Assembly: GCA_050730755.1 (NCBI GenBank)
Contig: JBOHNR010000008.1
Coordinates: 85,265 to 149,264, forward strand
From: CAVPPA01 sp050730755
GTDB taxonomy: Bacteria; Patescibacteriota; Saccharimonadia; Saccharimonadales; UBA4665
Direction: 5' to 3'
Length of the DNA stretch: 64,000 nt
A model generated the notes under the pieces. The model worked only from the letters and a program-made list of their open reading frames with translations, was not told the origin of the DNA and did no database searches. The position numbers and the translations under genes were made by a program. Of this stretch, positions 1 through 9,742 are shown piece after piece (positions within the stretch are counted from its first letter, which is position 1; each line of letters starts with the position of its first letter).

Positions 1-465
1 ACTGGTACTATCTGGAATTTGGGTGCCGGAGGCCTTATTCGAAACGAAGGTGCCAAGTCTTTGGAGAAATTTCTTAGTAGCTGAAAAATGCTCGATAGTG
101 TGTACTTGGCGGTCGGCAATCACCGTATCGGCTTTGCCTTCGACGATTGGTCGTACTAGATCGTGTATACGCTCCTGGGGGTACTGATTATCTCCGTCAG
201 TTAAGACAATAATATCGGCACCTAGCTCCAAAGCTCCCCTCATACCATCACGGAGCGACAGAGCCAGTCCGCGGTTTCTGGCGTGGTTTATGAAGTGTCT
301 AACGCCGTTGGCTTTGGCGACTTCAACCGTTTTATCGCTTGAGCCATCGTTAATGACCAAAATATCGATATCATCAATACCCGAAATTGCTCTCGGAATT
401 GATTTTAGGACTGTCGGTAACGTCTTTTCTTCATTAAGACAGGGGATTATGATCACTAATTTCAT
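1..465 (-). CDS. Family 2 glycosyltransferase, dolichol-phosphate mannosyltransferase-like (3' end outside window)
   Basis: The reading frame starts at ATG (complement of 463-465) and stays open to the window edge, 155 codons. The N-terminus has the GT2 signature: a VIIIPCLNEE strand, then LVINDGSSD and a LTDGDNQYPQ segment carrying the DxD-type metal site. This resembles DPM1/DPG-synthase-like enzymes that load a sugar from NDP-sugar onto a polyprenyl phosphate at the inner membrane face. It points away from the GT pair at 591-2709 but lies on the same strand downstream of it. The substrate cannot be told from sequence. Confidence 0.85.
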   Translation of the reverse strand, partial: MKLVIIIPCLNEEKTLPTVLKSIPRAISGIDDIDILVINDGSSDKTVEVAKANGVRHFINHARNRGLALSLRDGMRGALELGADIIVLTDGDNQYPQERIHDLVRPIVEGKADTVIADRQVHTIEHFSATKKFLQRLGTFVSNKASGTQIPDSTS

Positions 466-590
466 ATAATTTTACTTTCTCCGGCTTAATTCAAATACAC
501 CACGAGCGACACTGAACTTAAGATCATTTAGCTGTGATAAGCCTGAATCATTACTCTTATTATACCCGCATATTTTATAGCCTTAGAAAG

Positions 591-1697
591 TTATGACGCT
601 TCACCTAAGATGTTCTTATAAATTGAGAGTGTCTGTTCGGCCATTCGTCGCCACGAGTATTTTTTAACTTGCGCCTGGCCTTCATTAATTAATTTTTCCC
701 TCAGATTTGGTTTAGTTAAAACATCTGTAATAGCCTTGGTCATACTGTCGACATCAAGCGGATCAAAAAAGTAAGCGGCCTCGCCATAAATTTCTGGCAA
801 ACAGGTAGCATTGCTACTAACAACCGGCGCTCCATGAGCCATCGCTTCCAGCCCAGGTAGGCCAAAGCCTTCTGATAATGAAGGGAAAACATAGGCTGCC
901 GTGTGTTCGTAGAGCCAGCGTAGTTGCCCGTCAGTCACAGAACCGGTGAAATAGACATCTTTTATACCTTCCTCCTCAACCTCGCTAGCATAGTGCTTAT
1001 ATAGGCTGTCGCGCTTACCGGCCAGCACTAAATTTAGCTCAGGCATATCTGTTTTGAGAACGGCAAAAGCCTCAATCAGGCGATCTAAATTCTTATGAGG
1101 GTTAGGCCGGCCGACGTACATAATAAACTTTTTATCAACCAGGCCAACAATTGGCTCCGGTTCGTCTACGAACTTTTTACCAGCTTCATAAGTAACAGTA
1201 ATCTTGCGGCTATTTAAGCGCATTACTCTGGCCACGTCGTCTTTAACATATTCGCTACCGGTTATGATGACTTTTGATTTATGGGCAGCAATATAGTTGA
1301 CCCACCTATAAACTGATTGTTTAACCTGGAAGACCATGCGGTTCTTGGAAGGGTTATCAAAACGAAGTGTTGTCAGGTCGTGCATTGTAGTTACGACCTT
1401 ACCTTGAAACAATATCGGTTGCTGGACCATGGCGAAGTGTACTAGATCAGGACTGAGCCGGACAAGCTGCCAAAGTAGCCCTATTTGCTCGGCAAAAGTG
1501 AATTCTTTATAAGGGCAAGCAACTTTAGTAAATCGCTTACTAATCGGCTCCCAAGTTTCCATGTCTTTTGGTTTTAGTAGTACCACATAGCGATGAGATA
1601 AATCGGTATCGATTTCTTGCAGGTAATGAAGCAGTCGTTCCATATACCGGCCGGTACTAGTCCGTAATTCTCTAGCATCAATTACTATTTTTTTCAT
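591..1697 (-). CDS. Family 4 (GT-B) glycosyltransferase
   Basis: A 368-residue protein with the GT4 layout: an N-terminal acceptor domain with MKKIVIDAREL and a C-terminal nucleotide-sugar domain with YVGRPNPHKNLDRLIEAF and the E-x7-E type segment PSLSEGFGLPGLEAMAHG. It probably transfers a hexose from an NDP-sugar to a lipid-linked glycan on the cytoplasmic side. Its start overlaps the end of the upstream GT2 gene by 20 bases, so the two are co-transcribed and perhaps translationally coupled. Acceptor and sugar are unknown. Confidence 0.88.
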   Translation of the reverse strand: MKKIVIDARELRTSTGRYMERLLHYLQEIDTDLSHRYVVLLKPKDMETWEPISKRFTKVACPYKEFTFAEQIGLLWQLVRLSPDLVHFAMVQQPILFQGKVVTTMHDLTTLRFDNPSKNRMVFQVKQSVYRWVNYIAAHKSKVIITGSEYVKDDVARVMRLNSRKITVTYEAGKKFVDEPEPIVGLVDKKFIMYVGRPNPHKNLDRLIEAFAVLKTDMPELNLVLAGKRDSLYKHYASEVEEEGIKDVYFTGSVTDGQLRWLYEHTAAYVFPSLSEGFGLPGLEAMAHGAPVVSSNATCLPEIYGEAAYFFDPLDVDSMTKAITDVLTKPNLREKLINEGQAQVKKYSWRRMAEQTLSIYKNILGEAS

Positions 1698-2709
1698 TTT
1701 TTCCTCTTATTTGCCACCACCAGGTGCGCAACTTACGTAAATTATAGGCGTTAGTTGGTAAATCGTGAGTCATCATACTCCAAATATAGTCATTGCCAAC
1801 TGATTTTTGGGACTGGATAAAGCGCCGTTGCCGCCATTTTTTAGGCATTTTACCTAGACAGGCAAGAAGGCCTTTAAAGGCTGCTAGACCATCACCCCGG
1901 CCAACAGCCCGGCCAATAAATAAGCTATAGGCTAGTAAAAACCTTGGCCAGACTGTAGATAATAATCCGCCAGGCACGTTTCTAACTAACAGCCAGGGTA
2001 AATTTTTAATCGTTTGAAAAGTCGTAAAACCTTTTATTTTACTACTGGTTGCCCCAATTTGATGGTAGGCAATGGCTCGAGGCGTATAACAAACCTTCCA
2101 ACCGGTTAACTGGGCTCGGAAGCTTAGATCGACATCTTCATAATAGGCAAAGAAATCTTCATCGAAAAGGCCAACCTTTTCAAGCATTTTTACTCGGTAT
2201 AAACTGGCCCCGCCAGTGGCCGCAAATATATCGGTATTATCGTCATATTTCGTTGATACAAGTTCACCTCGCCCTCTTGGATAAGGTAACCCCCAGACGG
2301 TGTAGGTATCACCGGTGCTATCTAGGTATTTATTGTTGGCATCAACCAGCTTACAAGTCACGATACCAATATCAGCGCGATCATCGAGAACACTTACTAA
2401 GTTCTTAAGCCAATCTTTGTCAGCTACCGCATCGTTATTAAATAATCCGACGTAATCAAAATTATTACGGATTGCTTCGCGGATGCCGCAGTTTGCGCCA
2501 CCAGCAAACCCCAAATTTGTTTGGTTAACGATTAATCTTAAGTCTGGGTAGCTTTTCTTTAAATATTCTAATGACCCGTCTGTTGAGCCATTTTCTACTA
2601 CAAAAATAGTAGATTGAACGCTTTGAGCTAATAATGATTCCAGGCACGGCTTTAATGAATCTTTACCATTCCAATTGAGTACAATAACAGCTGTGCTTCG
2701 CATCGACAT
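1678..2709 (-). CDS. Family 2 glycosyltransferase, rhamnosyltransferase (WbbL)-like
   Basis: A 343-residue GT2 enzyme. Visible features are VIVLNWNGKDSLKPCLESL, VVENGSTDGS, the metal site in GLFNNDAVADKDWL and FDEDFFAYYEDVDLSFRAQ, the signature of the WbbL/RfbN rhamnosyltransferase group. The C-terminal ~90 residues are basic and partly hydrophobic, fitting membrane association. An alternative start is the ATG at 2703. It is divergent from the Wzm/Wzt operon, whose -10 element lies 17 bases from this start. Rhamnose as donor is inferred from the family only. Confidence 0.87.
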   Translation of the reverse strand: MSMRSTAVIVLNWNGKDSLKPCLESLLAQSVQSTIFVVENGSTDGSLEYLKKSYPDLRLIVNQTNLGFAGGANCGIREAIRNNFDYVGLFNNDAVADKDWLKNLVSVLDDRADIGIVTCKLVDANNKYLDSTGDTYTVWGLPYPRGRGELVSTKYDDNTDIFAATGGASLYRVKMLEKVGLFDEDFFAYYEDVDLSFRAQLTGWKVCYTPRAIAYHQIGATSSKIKGFTTFQTIKNLPWLLVRNVPGGLLSTVWPRFLLAYSLFIGRAVGRGDGLAAFKGLLACLGKMPKKWRQRRFIQSQKSVGNDYIWSMMTHDLPTNAYNLRKLRTWWWQIRGKNEKNSN

Positions 2710-2725
2710 GAATCAATTCTTCTTC

Positions 2726-2731
2726 TATAAT
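2726..2731 (+). promoter_or_regulatory. -10 element of the Wzm/Wzt operon
   Basis: A perfect TATAAT ends 12 bases before the ATG at 2744. Transcription would start only about 4-6 bases upstream of the codon. No Shine-Dalgarno sequence is present, so translation of wzm is likely near-leaderless. Confidence 0.6.
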
Positions 2732-2743
2732 ACCCTATAACAG

Positions 2744-3547
2744 ATGTTCAAACGCATATTTTCAAAGCGGAATCGCGTCCTGCTTGCCGAGCTGGTCCGT
2801 ACTGATTTCAAGCTTCGTTATCAAGGATCAATTCTTGGTTATGCGTGGTCGTTACTGCGTCCATTGCTTATCTTTTTAATTCTGTATGTCGTCTTTGTGA
2901 AATTCTTGAAGCTCGGCACGGGTGTACCTCATTACCCGGTTTATCTGTTATTTGGTATTGTCATCTGGAATTTTTTTGTTGAAATGACATCCCAGAGTTT
3001 AACTTCTATAGTTTCACGCGGTGAGCTAATACGTAAGATCAGTATTCCACGCTGGATAATTATACTTTCTACTAGTATGGCTGCATTGATTAACCTGGGC
3101 CTTAACTTAATAGTGGTAACTGTCTTTATGTTTATAAACCACGTTGAATTACTTAATTCAACGATATTTTTGCCACTGATCTTACTCGAAGTTTATATAT
3201 TAGCGCTGGGACTATCATTTCTTTTATCGGCTTTATTCGTCAAATTTCGTGATCTAAGCTATATCTGGGAGGTTATTCTACAGGCTGGCTTTTATTTAAC
3301 ACCAATACTTTACCCCTTGTCTAGAATCCCTGGTTTAACATTTCAAAAATTTATCATGATCAATCCCATGGCTCAAGCTATACAAGATGCACGGTACACA
3401 ACTATTACTCATTCCACGGTAACTGTTTATAGGTTATTTGGAAGCGAATATTATAAATTTATACCATTTGTTGTGGTTGTAGTAGTAGCTACTATTGGCG
3501 TTTTCTATTTTAGAAAACAATCCAAATATTTTGCGGAGGATATCTAG
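2744..3547 (+). CDS. wzm: ABC-2 type polysaccharide export permease (Wzm-like)
   Basis: A 267-residue membrane protein with about six hydrophobic helices. The N-terminus (LAELVRTDFKLRYQGSILGYAWSLLRPL) and the central FRDLSYIWEVILQAGFYLTPILYP are typical of Wzm/TagG permeases, which move finished undecaprenyl-linked glycans across the membrane. The ATPase gene follows after one base, as is usual for Wzm-Wzt pairs. This indicates an ABC-transporter-dependent surface glycan pathway rather than a Wzx/Wzy one for this operon. Confidence 0.92.
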   Translation: MFKRIFSKRNRVLLAELVRTDFKLRYQGSILGYAWSLLRPLLIFLILYVVFVKFLKLGTGVPHYPVYLLFGIVIWNFFVEMTSQSLTSIVSRGELIRKISIPRWIIILSTSMAALINLGLNLIVVTVFMFINHVELLNSTIFLPLILLEVYILALGLSFLLSALFVKFRDLSYIWEVILQAGFYLTPILYPLSRIPGLTFQKFIMINPMAQAIQDARYTTITHSTVTVYRLFGSEYYKFIPFVVVVVVATIGVFYFRKQSKYFAEDI

Positions 3548-3548
3548 A

Positions 3549-4730
3549 ATGGATAAAGACGTTGCCATTAAAGTCGAACATATCAGTAAAACTTTTAAGC
3601 TGCCACACGAAAAAGCTTCTTCTCTAAAAGGCGCTCTAATTGATTTCACTCGTCATAAAAAAGGTTACGAAAATCAACGAGTCCTCCAAGATATTTCCCT
3701 AGAAATAAAAAAAGGTGAATTTTTCGGTATAGTTGGCCGTAACGGCTCGGGTAAAAGCACCTTGCTAAAATTGTTAGCTGGTATCTATTTACCAAATAAA
3801 GGGGAGATCCATATAAATGGTAGATTAACGCCCTTTATCGAACTTGGTGTTGGTTTTAACCCGGAGTTGACTGGTAGAGAAAATGTATTTCTGAATGGTG
3901 CTCTTCTTGGATTTAATCGCCGAGAAATGAAAGCTATGTATCAAGATATTGTTGATTTTGCCGAGCTTGATAAATTTATGGACCAAAAGCTCAAGAATTA
4001 TTCTTCAGGTATGCAGGTTAGACTAGCATTTTCGGTTGCCATTCGTGCCAATGCAGACATCCTACTTATTGACGAAGTACTAGCAGTAGGCGATCAAAGT
4101 TTTAAAGAAAAATGCCTAGATTATTTTGCCAAAATAAAGGATTCTGGTAAAACAATTGTTTTTGTAACGCACGATATGGATAATGTAGAACGTTTTTGCG
4201 GCCGAGTGTTTGTTCTGGATAAACAAGCAGGGATAAACGGATTATATTCAGTTCCAGAAGCGGTATCAATTTACAATGAACTTAATCATGAAAGTGCCAC
4301 AAACATCGATTTTGAAAAAAGGGAAAAAGGAGAGGTTTATATCAAAAAAATTCGTCTCCTCGGGAGCAATAGAAACGAACAAGCTATATTTATGCAAGGT
4401 AAGCAGCTTACCATTGAGATTCAAGTTGATAGTACTCTGGAAACTCCAGAAAAAATCACTGTTGGTCTTGCGTTTCATGACAAAGACAACATTAATCTCG
4501 CGGGTCCTAACAGCCGCGGTCATAGTTTCTCAACTGAAAATAAGAGTATCTTGTATACCATCAAGAAACTGCCATTTAATATTGGTGAGTATAATTTAAC
4601 AGTTGCTCTACTAGACGGTAATTCAGCAAAGCAATATGACATTATAGATAGAGGAGTTAAGTTTTTTGTAAATACCCCAAAGGGCTACCTAGGGAAAGTG
4701 ATTCCAGAAGATTCCTGGAAAATAAAATAA
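3549..4730 (+). CDS. wzt: Polysaccharide ABC transporter ATPase with C-terminal glycan-binding domain (Wzt-like)
   Basis: I chose ATG 3549 (MDKDVAIKVEHISK, 393 residues) because a GGAGGA Shine-Dalgarno sequence sits about 8 bases before it; the frame is open further upstream into wzm. Visible motifs are Walker A GRNGSGKST, signature YSSGMQVRLAFSVA, Walker B ILLIDEVLAVGD and the switch His in VTHD. Residues about 250-393 form an extra beta-rich domain as in Wzt proteins of E. coli O8/O9a, where it recognises a modified chain end. With a methyltransferase next in the operon, export may depend on a methylated terminus (inference). Confidence 0.92.
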   Translation: MDKDVAIKVEHISKTFKLPHEKASSLKGALIDFTRHKKGYENQRVLQDISLEIKKGEFFGIVGRNGSGKSTLLKLLAGIYLPNKGEIHINGRLTPFIELGVGFNPELTGRENVFLNGALLGFNRREMKAMYQDIVDFAELDKFMDQKLKNYSSGMQVRLAFSVAIRANADILLIDEVLAVGDQSFKEKCLDYFAKIKDSGKTIVFVTHDMDNVERFCGRVFVLDKQAGINGLYSVPEAVSIYNELNHESATNIDFEKREKGEVYIKKIRLLGSNRNEQAIFMQGKQLTIEIQVDSTLETPEKITVGLAFHDKDNINLAGPNSRGHSFSTENKSILYTIKKLPFNIGEYNLTVALLDGNSAKQYDIIDRGVKFFVNTPKGYLGKVIPEDSWKIK

Positions 4731-4734
4731 GATT

Positions 4735-5739
4735 ATGAACTCACTAGAGCTCGAGAAAGTAGTTCCATTTGACCAGTATAGTAGACAATTTCAAGTTTCC
4801 ATTATCCTAAAAATTTTGAAAAAAAATAAAAAGCCACTGGCTATTTTGGATGTTGGTGGCTACAAGGGTAGAAGCAAAGATTTCTTACCGTCAGATGACG
4901 TAACGGTCGTAGATCTTTACGACATCAAAGAAGAGGGATACGTAAGAGGCAGTGGTTTTGATTTGCCGTTTCCATTTAGAAGTTTTGATTTCGTTGTGAG
5001 TTTCGACACGCTAGAACATATACCTGTTAATAAGAGAGACAACTTTATAGAAGAGTGTGAAAGAGTAGCTAAAAGGGGGATCATAATATGCGCTCCTAAC
5101 AAAACCCCAGAGAATGAACTAATTGAGGAAAAATTAAACGATTTATATAAAAAATTGCACCACAAATCGCACAGATGGCTTGAAGAGCATATGGAATACA
5201 AGATCCCAGATTTTGATTTGCTCGAAAAAAAAGTACAAGAGCATGGTATTTTTACAAACCGATTCTACAGCAATAAGAGTCAGCTCTGGTTTCTTATGCA
5301 ACAGGCCATATTTATGAATTCAAAATTTACTTTTGGCGCAGAAAAACTAATTGAATTAAATGAGTTTTATAATAAAAATTTTAAATATGATGGTGGTGGC
5401 TCAGATATAACTTCTTATAGACAAATTCTTTGTGGTTTAGAAAATGAAGATGAATCGACGAACTTGAATAAGGCAATGAGTAAGTTCAATAATCCAATTG
5501 AACCGCTCATAGAATTAGAATTGATTGAAAAAATAAATGATTACTTTACAACCTTAATTATTAAAACAGCCCAGCAGTCTAAAAACTATGAAGATCTATA
5601 TATGTTTAATATGAACCTAGCCGAAGAACGCGAAAAGATAAATAAAAATTTGCAGACACGCATAAATCAATACGAGAAATTGTTACCCGCAAAGATTATT
5701 ATAAAAACTAAACAAATGTTACGAAAAGTGAAGAAATGA
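4735..5739 (+). CDS. SAM-dependent methyltransferase, possible glycan chain-terminator
   Basis: A 334-residue protein. Its first ~130 residues are a class I SAM methyltransferase fold: motif I ILDVGGYKGRS, an acidic strand end VTVVDLYD, and FDFVVSFDTLEHIPV. The rest is charged and ends in a probable coiled coil (about 275-320, rich in E, K and N). It begins 4 bases after wzt and overlaps the next gene by ATGA. In ABC-dependent O-antigen systems a WbdD-type methyltransferase with coiled coil caps the chain and sets its length. The position and the coiled coil fit that role, but this is inference; no kinase domain is seen. Confidence 0.72.
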   Translation: MNSLELEKVVPFDQYSRQFQVSIILKILKKNKKPLAILDVGGYKGRSKDFLPSDDVTVVDLYDIKEEGYVRGSGFDLPFPFRSFDFVVSFDTLEHIPVNKRDNFIEECERVAKRGIIICAPNKTPENELIEEKLNDLYKKLHHKSHRWLEEHMEYKIPDFDLLEKKVQEHGIFTNRFYSNKSQLWFLMQQAIFMNSKFTFGAEKLIELNEFYNKNFKYDGGGSDITSYRQILCGLENEDESTNLNKAMSKFNNPIEPLIELELIEKINDYFTTLIIKTAQQSKNYEDLYMFNMNLAEEREKINKNLQTRINQYEKLLPAKIIIKTKQMLRKVKK

Positions 5740-7523
5740 CCGCAGGAAAAATGATCAGCGAGCTGTTGCCCCAAGGATCGAGTCGTAGACTGATGGTTAA
5801 GAAGATTATCTCCCGTTTTAAAAAAAATTTAAGCATGAGCGGAGTTCTTCCTGACATTTCATACTCCAAGTGGATTAAAGACTGTGAGCCACAACTATTT
5901 ACTACAAATAAACTGCCTTCTTTCAAACCCCTTCTAACTATTGTTGTTCCGGCATTTAATACTCCTGACAAGTATATATTGCCACTTATTTATTCATTGA
6001 TCGAACAGAAATATCCAAACTGGCAGCTTTGTCTAGCGGATGGTTCAACAGATCCTTTAAGAGCGATGGCTATAAAAAGTGCATCAGGGAAAGACTCTCG
6101 AATTCAATACATCAAGTTGAAGAGGAATTTAGGTATAGCAGGTAATACTAACGAAGGCTCAAAGCTGGCCAGGGGTGAATATATTGCTTTTGTTGATCAC
6201 GATGACACACTCTCACCCCATGCGCTCATGGAAGTAGTCAAGCTTTTAAATAAACGTCCTAATGCAGAAATAATTTATAGCGATGAAGATAAACTTTCTG
6301 ATGACGGCAAGTCACGATTACTCCCATTCTTTAAGCCAGACTGGTCTCCATCTCTCCTAGAAGGAGTTAACTACATGCCTCATTTTTTAGTCATAAAAAA
6401 AAGGCTTTTTGATAGTGTTGGTGGTCTAAGGCTCGGTTTTGATGGTGCTCAAGATTATGATTTATTACTTAGAATTACTGAAAAAACTAAAAAAATCTAT
6501 CATATTCCAAAGATCTTGTATCACTGGAGGATGGCAGCAGGATCAACTGCTCGAGCTATCGGCGAAAAAAAATATGCTGACGACGCAGGTCAAAGGGCTC
6601 TAACAGAGCATATTAAACGCCAAAATATTAAAGCTAACGTAGTAGCGATAGAAGACCGTCCCACAAATTACAGGTTACAGTATACCCTGCCCAAGAACGC
6701 AAAAGCGTCAATCATCATTCCGTTTAGAGACAAAGTTGAATATCTCAAAAAACTAATACCCACTATTATTAAGAATTCAAACGGAGTTAATTTTGAAATC
6801 ATCCTTATCTCAAATAATAGCGTTGAGCAAAAAACCATTAAATATTTGCAAAATGCCACGAGAATTAGTCCAAAAATAAAAATTTATAAATTTGACAAAC
6901 CTTTCAATTTTTCTGCTATCAATAATTTTGGACGATCAAAAGCAACAGGAAATTATTTAGTATTTTTAAATAATGACACTGAAGTTCTAACTGATAATTG
7001 GCTTGAGGAACTAATCGGAGTTGCTGCACAAAAAAATACGGGCGCAGTCGGACCGATGCTACTTTACCCTGATACGAGGATCCAACATGCTGGTGTTATT
7101 TTAGGTATGAAAACTATGGCCGGTCACGTCTTTCGTTTGCGGAAAGAGGATGAATTAACTCCATTTGGATTGGCAAGTTGGCCACGAAACTATCTTGCGG
7201 TGACTGGCGCATGCTTAGTAGTTAGTGTCCAAAAATTTGATGAAATCGGTGGTTTTGACGAAAAAATGATAGTTGCCGGTAGCGACGTAGCGCTTTGTAT
7301 TAAACTTTATGAAAAAGGATATCAGATGGTATATTGGCCATTCGTGAAACTCGTTCATTATGAAAGTGTCACAGTTGGTACATATGATAACGGTATTATA
7401 GGAGACTATAATAGATCACTAACGTATTACACACCATATCTGGACTGGAAAGATCCATATTTTAATCAGAACTTAGATCTTATGAATGAATCGGTAGACT
7501 TAAGGAGTAAATATGAGGAGTAA
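5736..7523 (+). CDS. Two-domain family 2 glycosyltransferase
   Basis: A 595-residue protein with two GT2 domains in tandem. Domain 1 (about residues 65-290) has LTIVVPAFNTPDKYI and the metal site YIAFVDHDDTLSPHAL. Domain 2 (about 325-570) has ASIIIPFRDKVEYL, FLNNDTEVLTDNWLEEL and VGSDVAL-type segments. Such bifunctional enzymes often add two different or alternating sugars and so act as polymerising or repeat-building transferases. It overlaps the methyltransferase stop by four bases and the next gene by 11, so it is part of one tight operon. Donor sugars are not predictable here. Confidence 0.88.
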   Translation: MTAGKMISELLPQGSSRRLMVKKIISRFKKNLSMSGVLPDISYSKWIKDCEPQLFTTNKLPSFKPLLTIVVPAFNTPDKYILPLIYSLIEQKYPNWQLCLADGSTDPLRAMAIKSASGKDSRIQYIKLKRNLGIAGNTNEGSKLARGEYIAFVDHDDTLSPHALMEVVKLLNKRPNAEIIYSDEDKLSDDGKSRLLPFFKPDWSPSLLEGVNYMPHFLVIKKRLFDSVGGLRLGFDGAQDYDLLLRITEKTKKIYHIPKILYHWRMAAGSTARAIGEKKYADDAGQRALTEHIKRQNIKANVVAIEDRPTNYRLQYTLPKNAKASIIIPFRDKVEYLKKLIPTIIKNSNGVNFEIILISNNSVEQKTIKYLQNATRISPKIKIYKFDKPFNFSAINNFGRSKATGNYLVFLNNDTEVLTDNWLEELIGVAAQKNTGAVGPMLLYPDTRIQHAGVILGMKTMAGHVFRLRKEDELTPFGLASWPRNYLAVTGACLVVSVQKFDEIGGFDEKMIVAGSDVALCIKLYEKGYQMVYWPFVKLVHYESVTVGTYDNGIIGDYNRSLTYYTPYLDWKDPYFNQNLDLMNESVDLRSKYEE

Positions 7524-8808
7524 ATTAGTTAAAAAGGCTACTAATACTTATAAAAACCAGGGCAGTAAAGCACTTGTAAAAAAAACTCTACGTTTTGGAT
7601 ATAGAAAAACGACAGATCCTATATTCCGAAGGAAAGACAGGAAATACTACAAACAGCTATGGGAAGAATATGCTTTTGTCTCAAACCCCATATTTCAAAT
7701 TACATCTGAAGATATTCGAGAAAGTCAATTATTAGTGGAGCGAACAAAGCTAACTAAAATATTAACTGCAAATTGGTTCGTACCGAACTTCGATCATCTT
7801 AGCTTTGGTGGTATTTTTACGATATTCCGGTTTGTTGAAAAATTTTCCTCTGAGGGAGTAATAAATCGGATTATTATTTACGACAAACCTTCTTTTGATG
7901 TTGCTAAATTAAAATTAGATATCAAAGACAAATTCCCAAATTTAAAAAAATACGAAATAATAATTTTTGACCACAATAACGACGATGTAAATAAATTGCC
8001 TGAATGCGATATTGCAATCTGTTCGTTTTGGGTCTCTGCTTACTTACTGCTTAAATTTAATAAAACCAAACGAAAATACTATTTCATTCAAGACTACGAA
8101 CCGCTTTTTTACCCCGGCGGTTCAACTTATGCCCTCGCAGAATCTACATACAGATTTGGGTTTAAAGGTTTGGTAAACACACCTGGACTGCTTGCAGCTA
8201 TCAACAAACGACACGGTACGGAGGGAATTAGTTTTATCCCCGCTGTAGATCAAACGATATACCATCCTGATCCAAAAAGAAAGAAAGCCACAAAAACAAG
8301 AGTTTTCTTTTATGCTAGACCCAATAACCCTCGGAATGCATTCAATCTAGGTATCACAATTATCAAGCAATTGCTAGATAATTACGGGAAAAATATTGAA
8401 ATCATAACAGCAGGAGCGAAGTGGAAAGAGTCAGCTTATGGTTTACGCGGTAAAATAACAAATTTGGGCTTAATAGAGTCAGTTAGTGAAGTAGCAAACC
8501 TCTATAGGAATTGTGATATAGGCTTCGTGTATATGCTATCCAAACATCCTTCATACCAACCGTTCGAGTTTATGGCGTCTGGGATGGCAACCGTAACAAA
8601 TAATAATGAAGATAATTTATGGTTACTCAAGGATGGCGAAAACTGCCTACTTAGCGAGCCGTCAGCCTCCGCCATGGTTGAGAAAATATCATTATTGATT
8701 GAAAATGAGAAACTCAGAAGAAAGATTGCTAATAATGGGCTTAATTCTTTGGGCTACACATGGTCCCGGCAACTTGAGATGATCTGGAGCGATATCAAGC
8801 AGTATTGA
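7513..8808 (+). CDS. Glycosyltransferase, WsaF/RgpF-related GT-B type
   Basis: A 431-residue protein. Residues ~75-200 contain WFVPNFDHLSFGGIFTI, CSFWVSAYLL and YYFIQDYEPLFYPGGSTYA, a layout recognised from the WsaF group of rhamnosyltransferases. The C-terminal half has a GT-B donor domain (VFFYARPNNPRNAFNLG and HPSYQPFEFMASGMATVTN). It is the last gene of the wzm operon and ends just before a convergent methyltransferase gene. Rhamnosyl transfer is suggested by family resemblance only. Confidence 0.78.
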   Translation: MRSKLVKKATNTYKNQGSKALVKKTLRFGYRKTTDPIFRRKDRKYYKQLWEEYAFVSNPIFQITSEDIRESQLLVERTKLTKILTANWFVPNFDHLSFGGIFTIFRFVEKFSSEGVINRIIIYDKPSFDVAKLKLDIKDKFPNLKKYEIIIFDHNNDDVNKLPECDIAICSFWVSAYLLLKFNKTKRKYYFIQDYEPLFYPGGSTYALAESTYRFGFKGLVNTPGLLAAINKRHGTEGISFIPAVDQTIYHPDPKRKKATKTRVFFYARPNNPRNAFNLGITIIKQLLDNYGKNIEIITAGAKWKESAYGLRGKITNLGLIESVSEVANLYRNCDIGFVYMLSKHPSYQPFEFMASGMATVTNNNEDNLWLLKDGENCLLSEPSASAMVEKISLLIENEKLRRKIANNGLNSLGYTWSRQLEMIWSDIKQY

Positions 8809-8822
8809 GATAAAAAAGTACT

Positions 8823-9659
8823 CTATCTCTCAGTAAATTCTAGGTTTTTAATGTTTTGAAGTATGGATTCCGAACGAGAAATTTTCTCAAGAATTAAAAT
8901 ATCTTGACCATTTGATCCATTCATACCTGACCACATACCACGATGGGCAAAATTACCATGTACTCCTAGACTTGCACTTTTAAGCATTGATCGTATTTTC
9001 CGAGGCGTATATCCAATAGCGCCTTCAGGATAATCCTTGTCATTGATATAACAGTACCTGTTCATCTTGTACTTGAATGATAGGGGATGGCGGTGCCCTT
9101 TACTTTTACCTCTATTGAGAGAATCAAGTGCTTTGTCGTCAATGATAAAAAAAGATGCTAAAACTAATCCATCAGGCTTAAGTACTCTACCAAACTCTTT
9201 TAAATAATAAACTATATCACCCTCAAACATATGCGTAAAAACAGAGTGCAAAAATATTCTATCAACTGAGTTATCTCTTGCTGGAAGCTTAATATCCCTT
9301 GGCGTTATAGAGCCACTGCTATTATGAATCTGGCTTTTAATATCATAATAGTAAAATTTAAAGTTTCCATGGCGCTTAGTTATATTCTGCTGCGACCAAT
9401 CTATACTTGGTTTAATAATGTCAAAACCGACATACTTGCCTTTGTCGGATAGAATCTTAGCTAGTTGAATTGCATCACGTCCAACACCAGAACCAACCTC
9501 AAGTACAAAATCGTTAGGATTTAATGGAGTATACTTACGGTACATTTCAACGTGATATTGGGATATAGTTTCCCAATCATCAATTCCGCCACCGGTCAAA
9601 AAAATTAATTCTTTTGGTATTTTATAGCCATCGTAGCTAAACATTTTATTTCTACGCAA
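8823..9659 (-). CDS. Class I SAM-dependent methyltransferase
   Basis: A 278-residue protein with motif I DFVLEVGSGVGRDAIQLA, motif II YVGFDIIKPS and a VDRIFLHSVFTHMF post-motif segment. This matches methyltransferase domains of sugar- or lipid-modifying enzymes. The more conventional start is the ATG of MFSYDGYK, five codons inside. It is a single gene convergent with the wzm operon and may methylate a sugar of the same glycan. The target is unknown. Confidence 0.75.
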   Translation of the reverse strand: MRRNKMFSYDGYKIPKELIFLTGGGIDDWETISQYHVEMYRKYTPLNPNDFVLEVGSGVGRDAIQLAKILSDKGKYVGFDIIKPSIDWSQQNITKRHGNFKFYYYDIKSQIHNSSGSITPRDIKLPARDNSVDRIFLHSVFTHMFEGDIVYYLKEFGRVLKPDGLVLASFFIIDDKALDSLNRGKSKGHRHPLSFKYKMNRYCYINDKDYPEGAIGYTPRKIRSMLKSASLGVHGNFAHRGMWSGMNGSNGQDILILEKISRSESILQNIKNLEFTER

Positions 9660-9742
9660 AAAAACTCCGTATTTTCTCAGATATTATTAATTTTATGTTA
9701 CCTATGATACGTTGATGCGGAATTGAATACAATAATCTATTG

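Noticed and set aside
2049..2408. A 119-codon + strand frame inside the WbbL-like gene
   Set aside because: It is antisense to conserved GT2 coding sequence and has shadow-frame composition.
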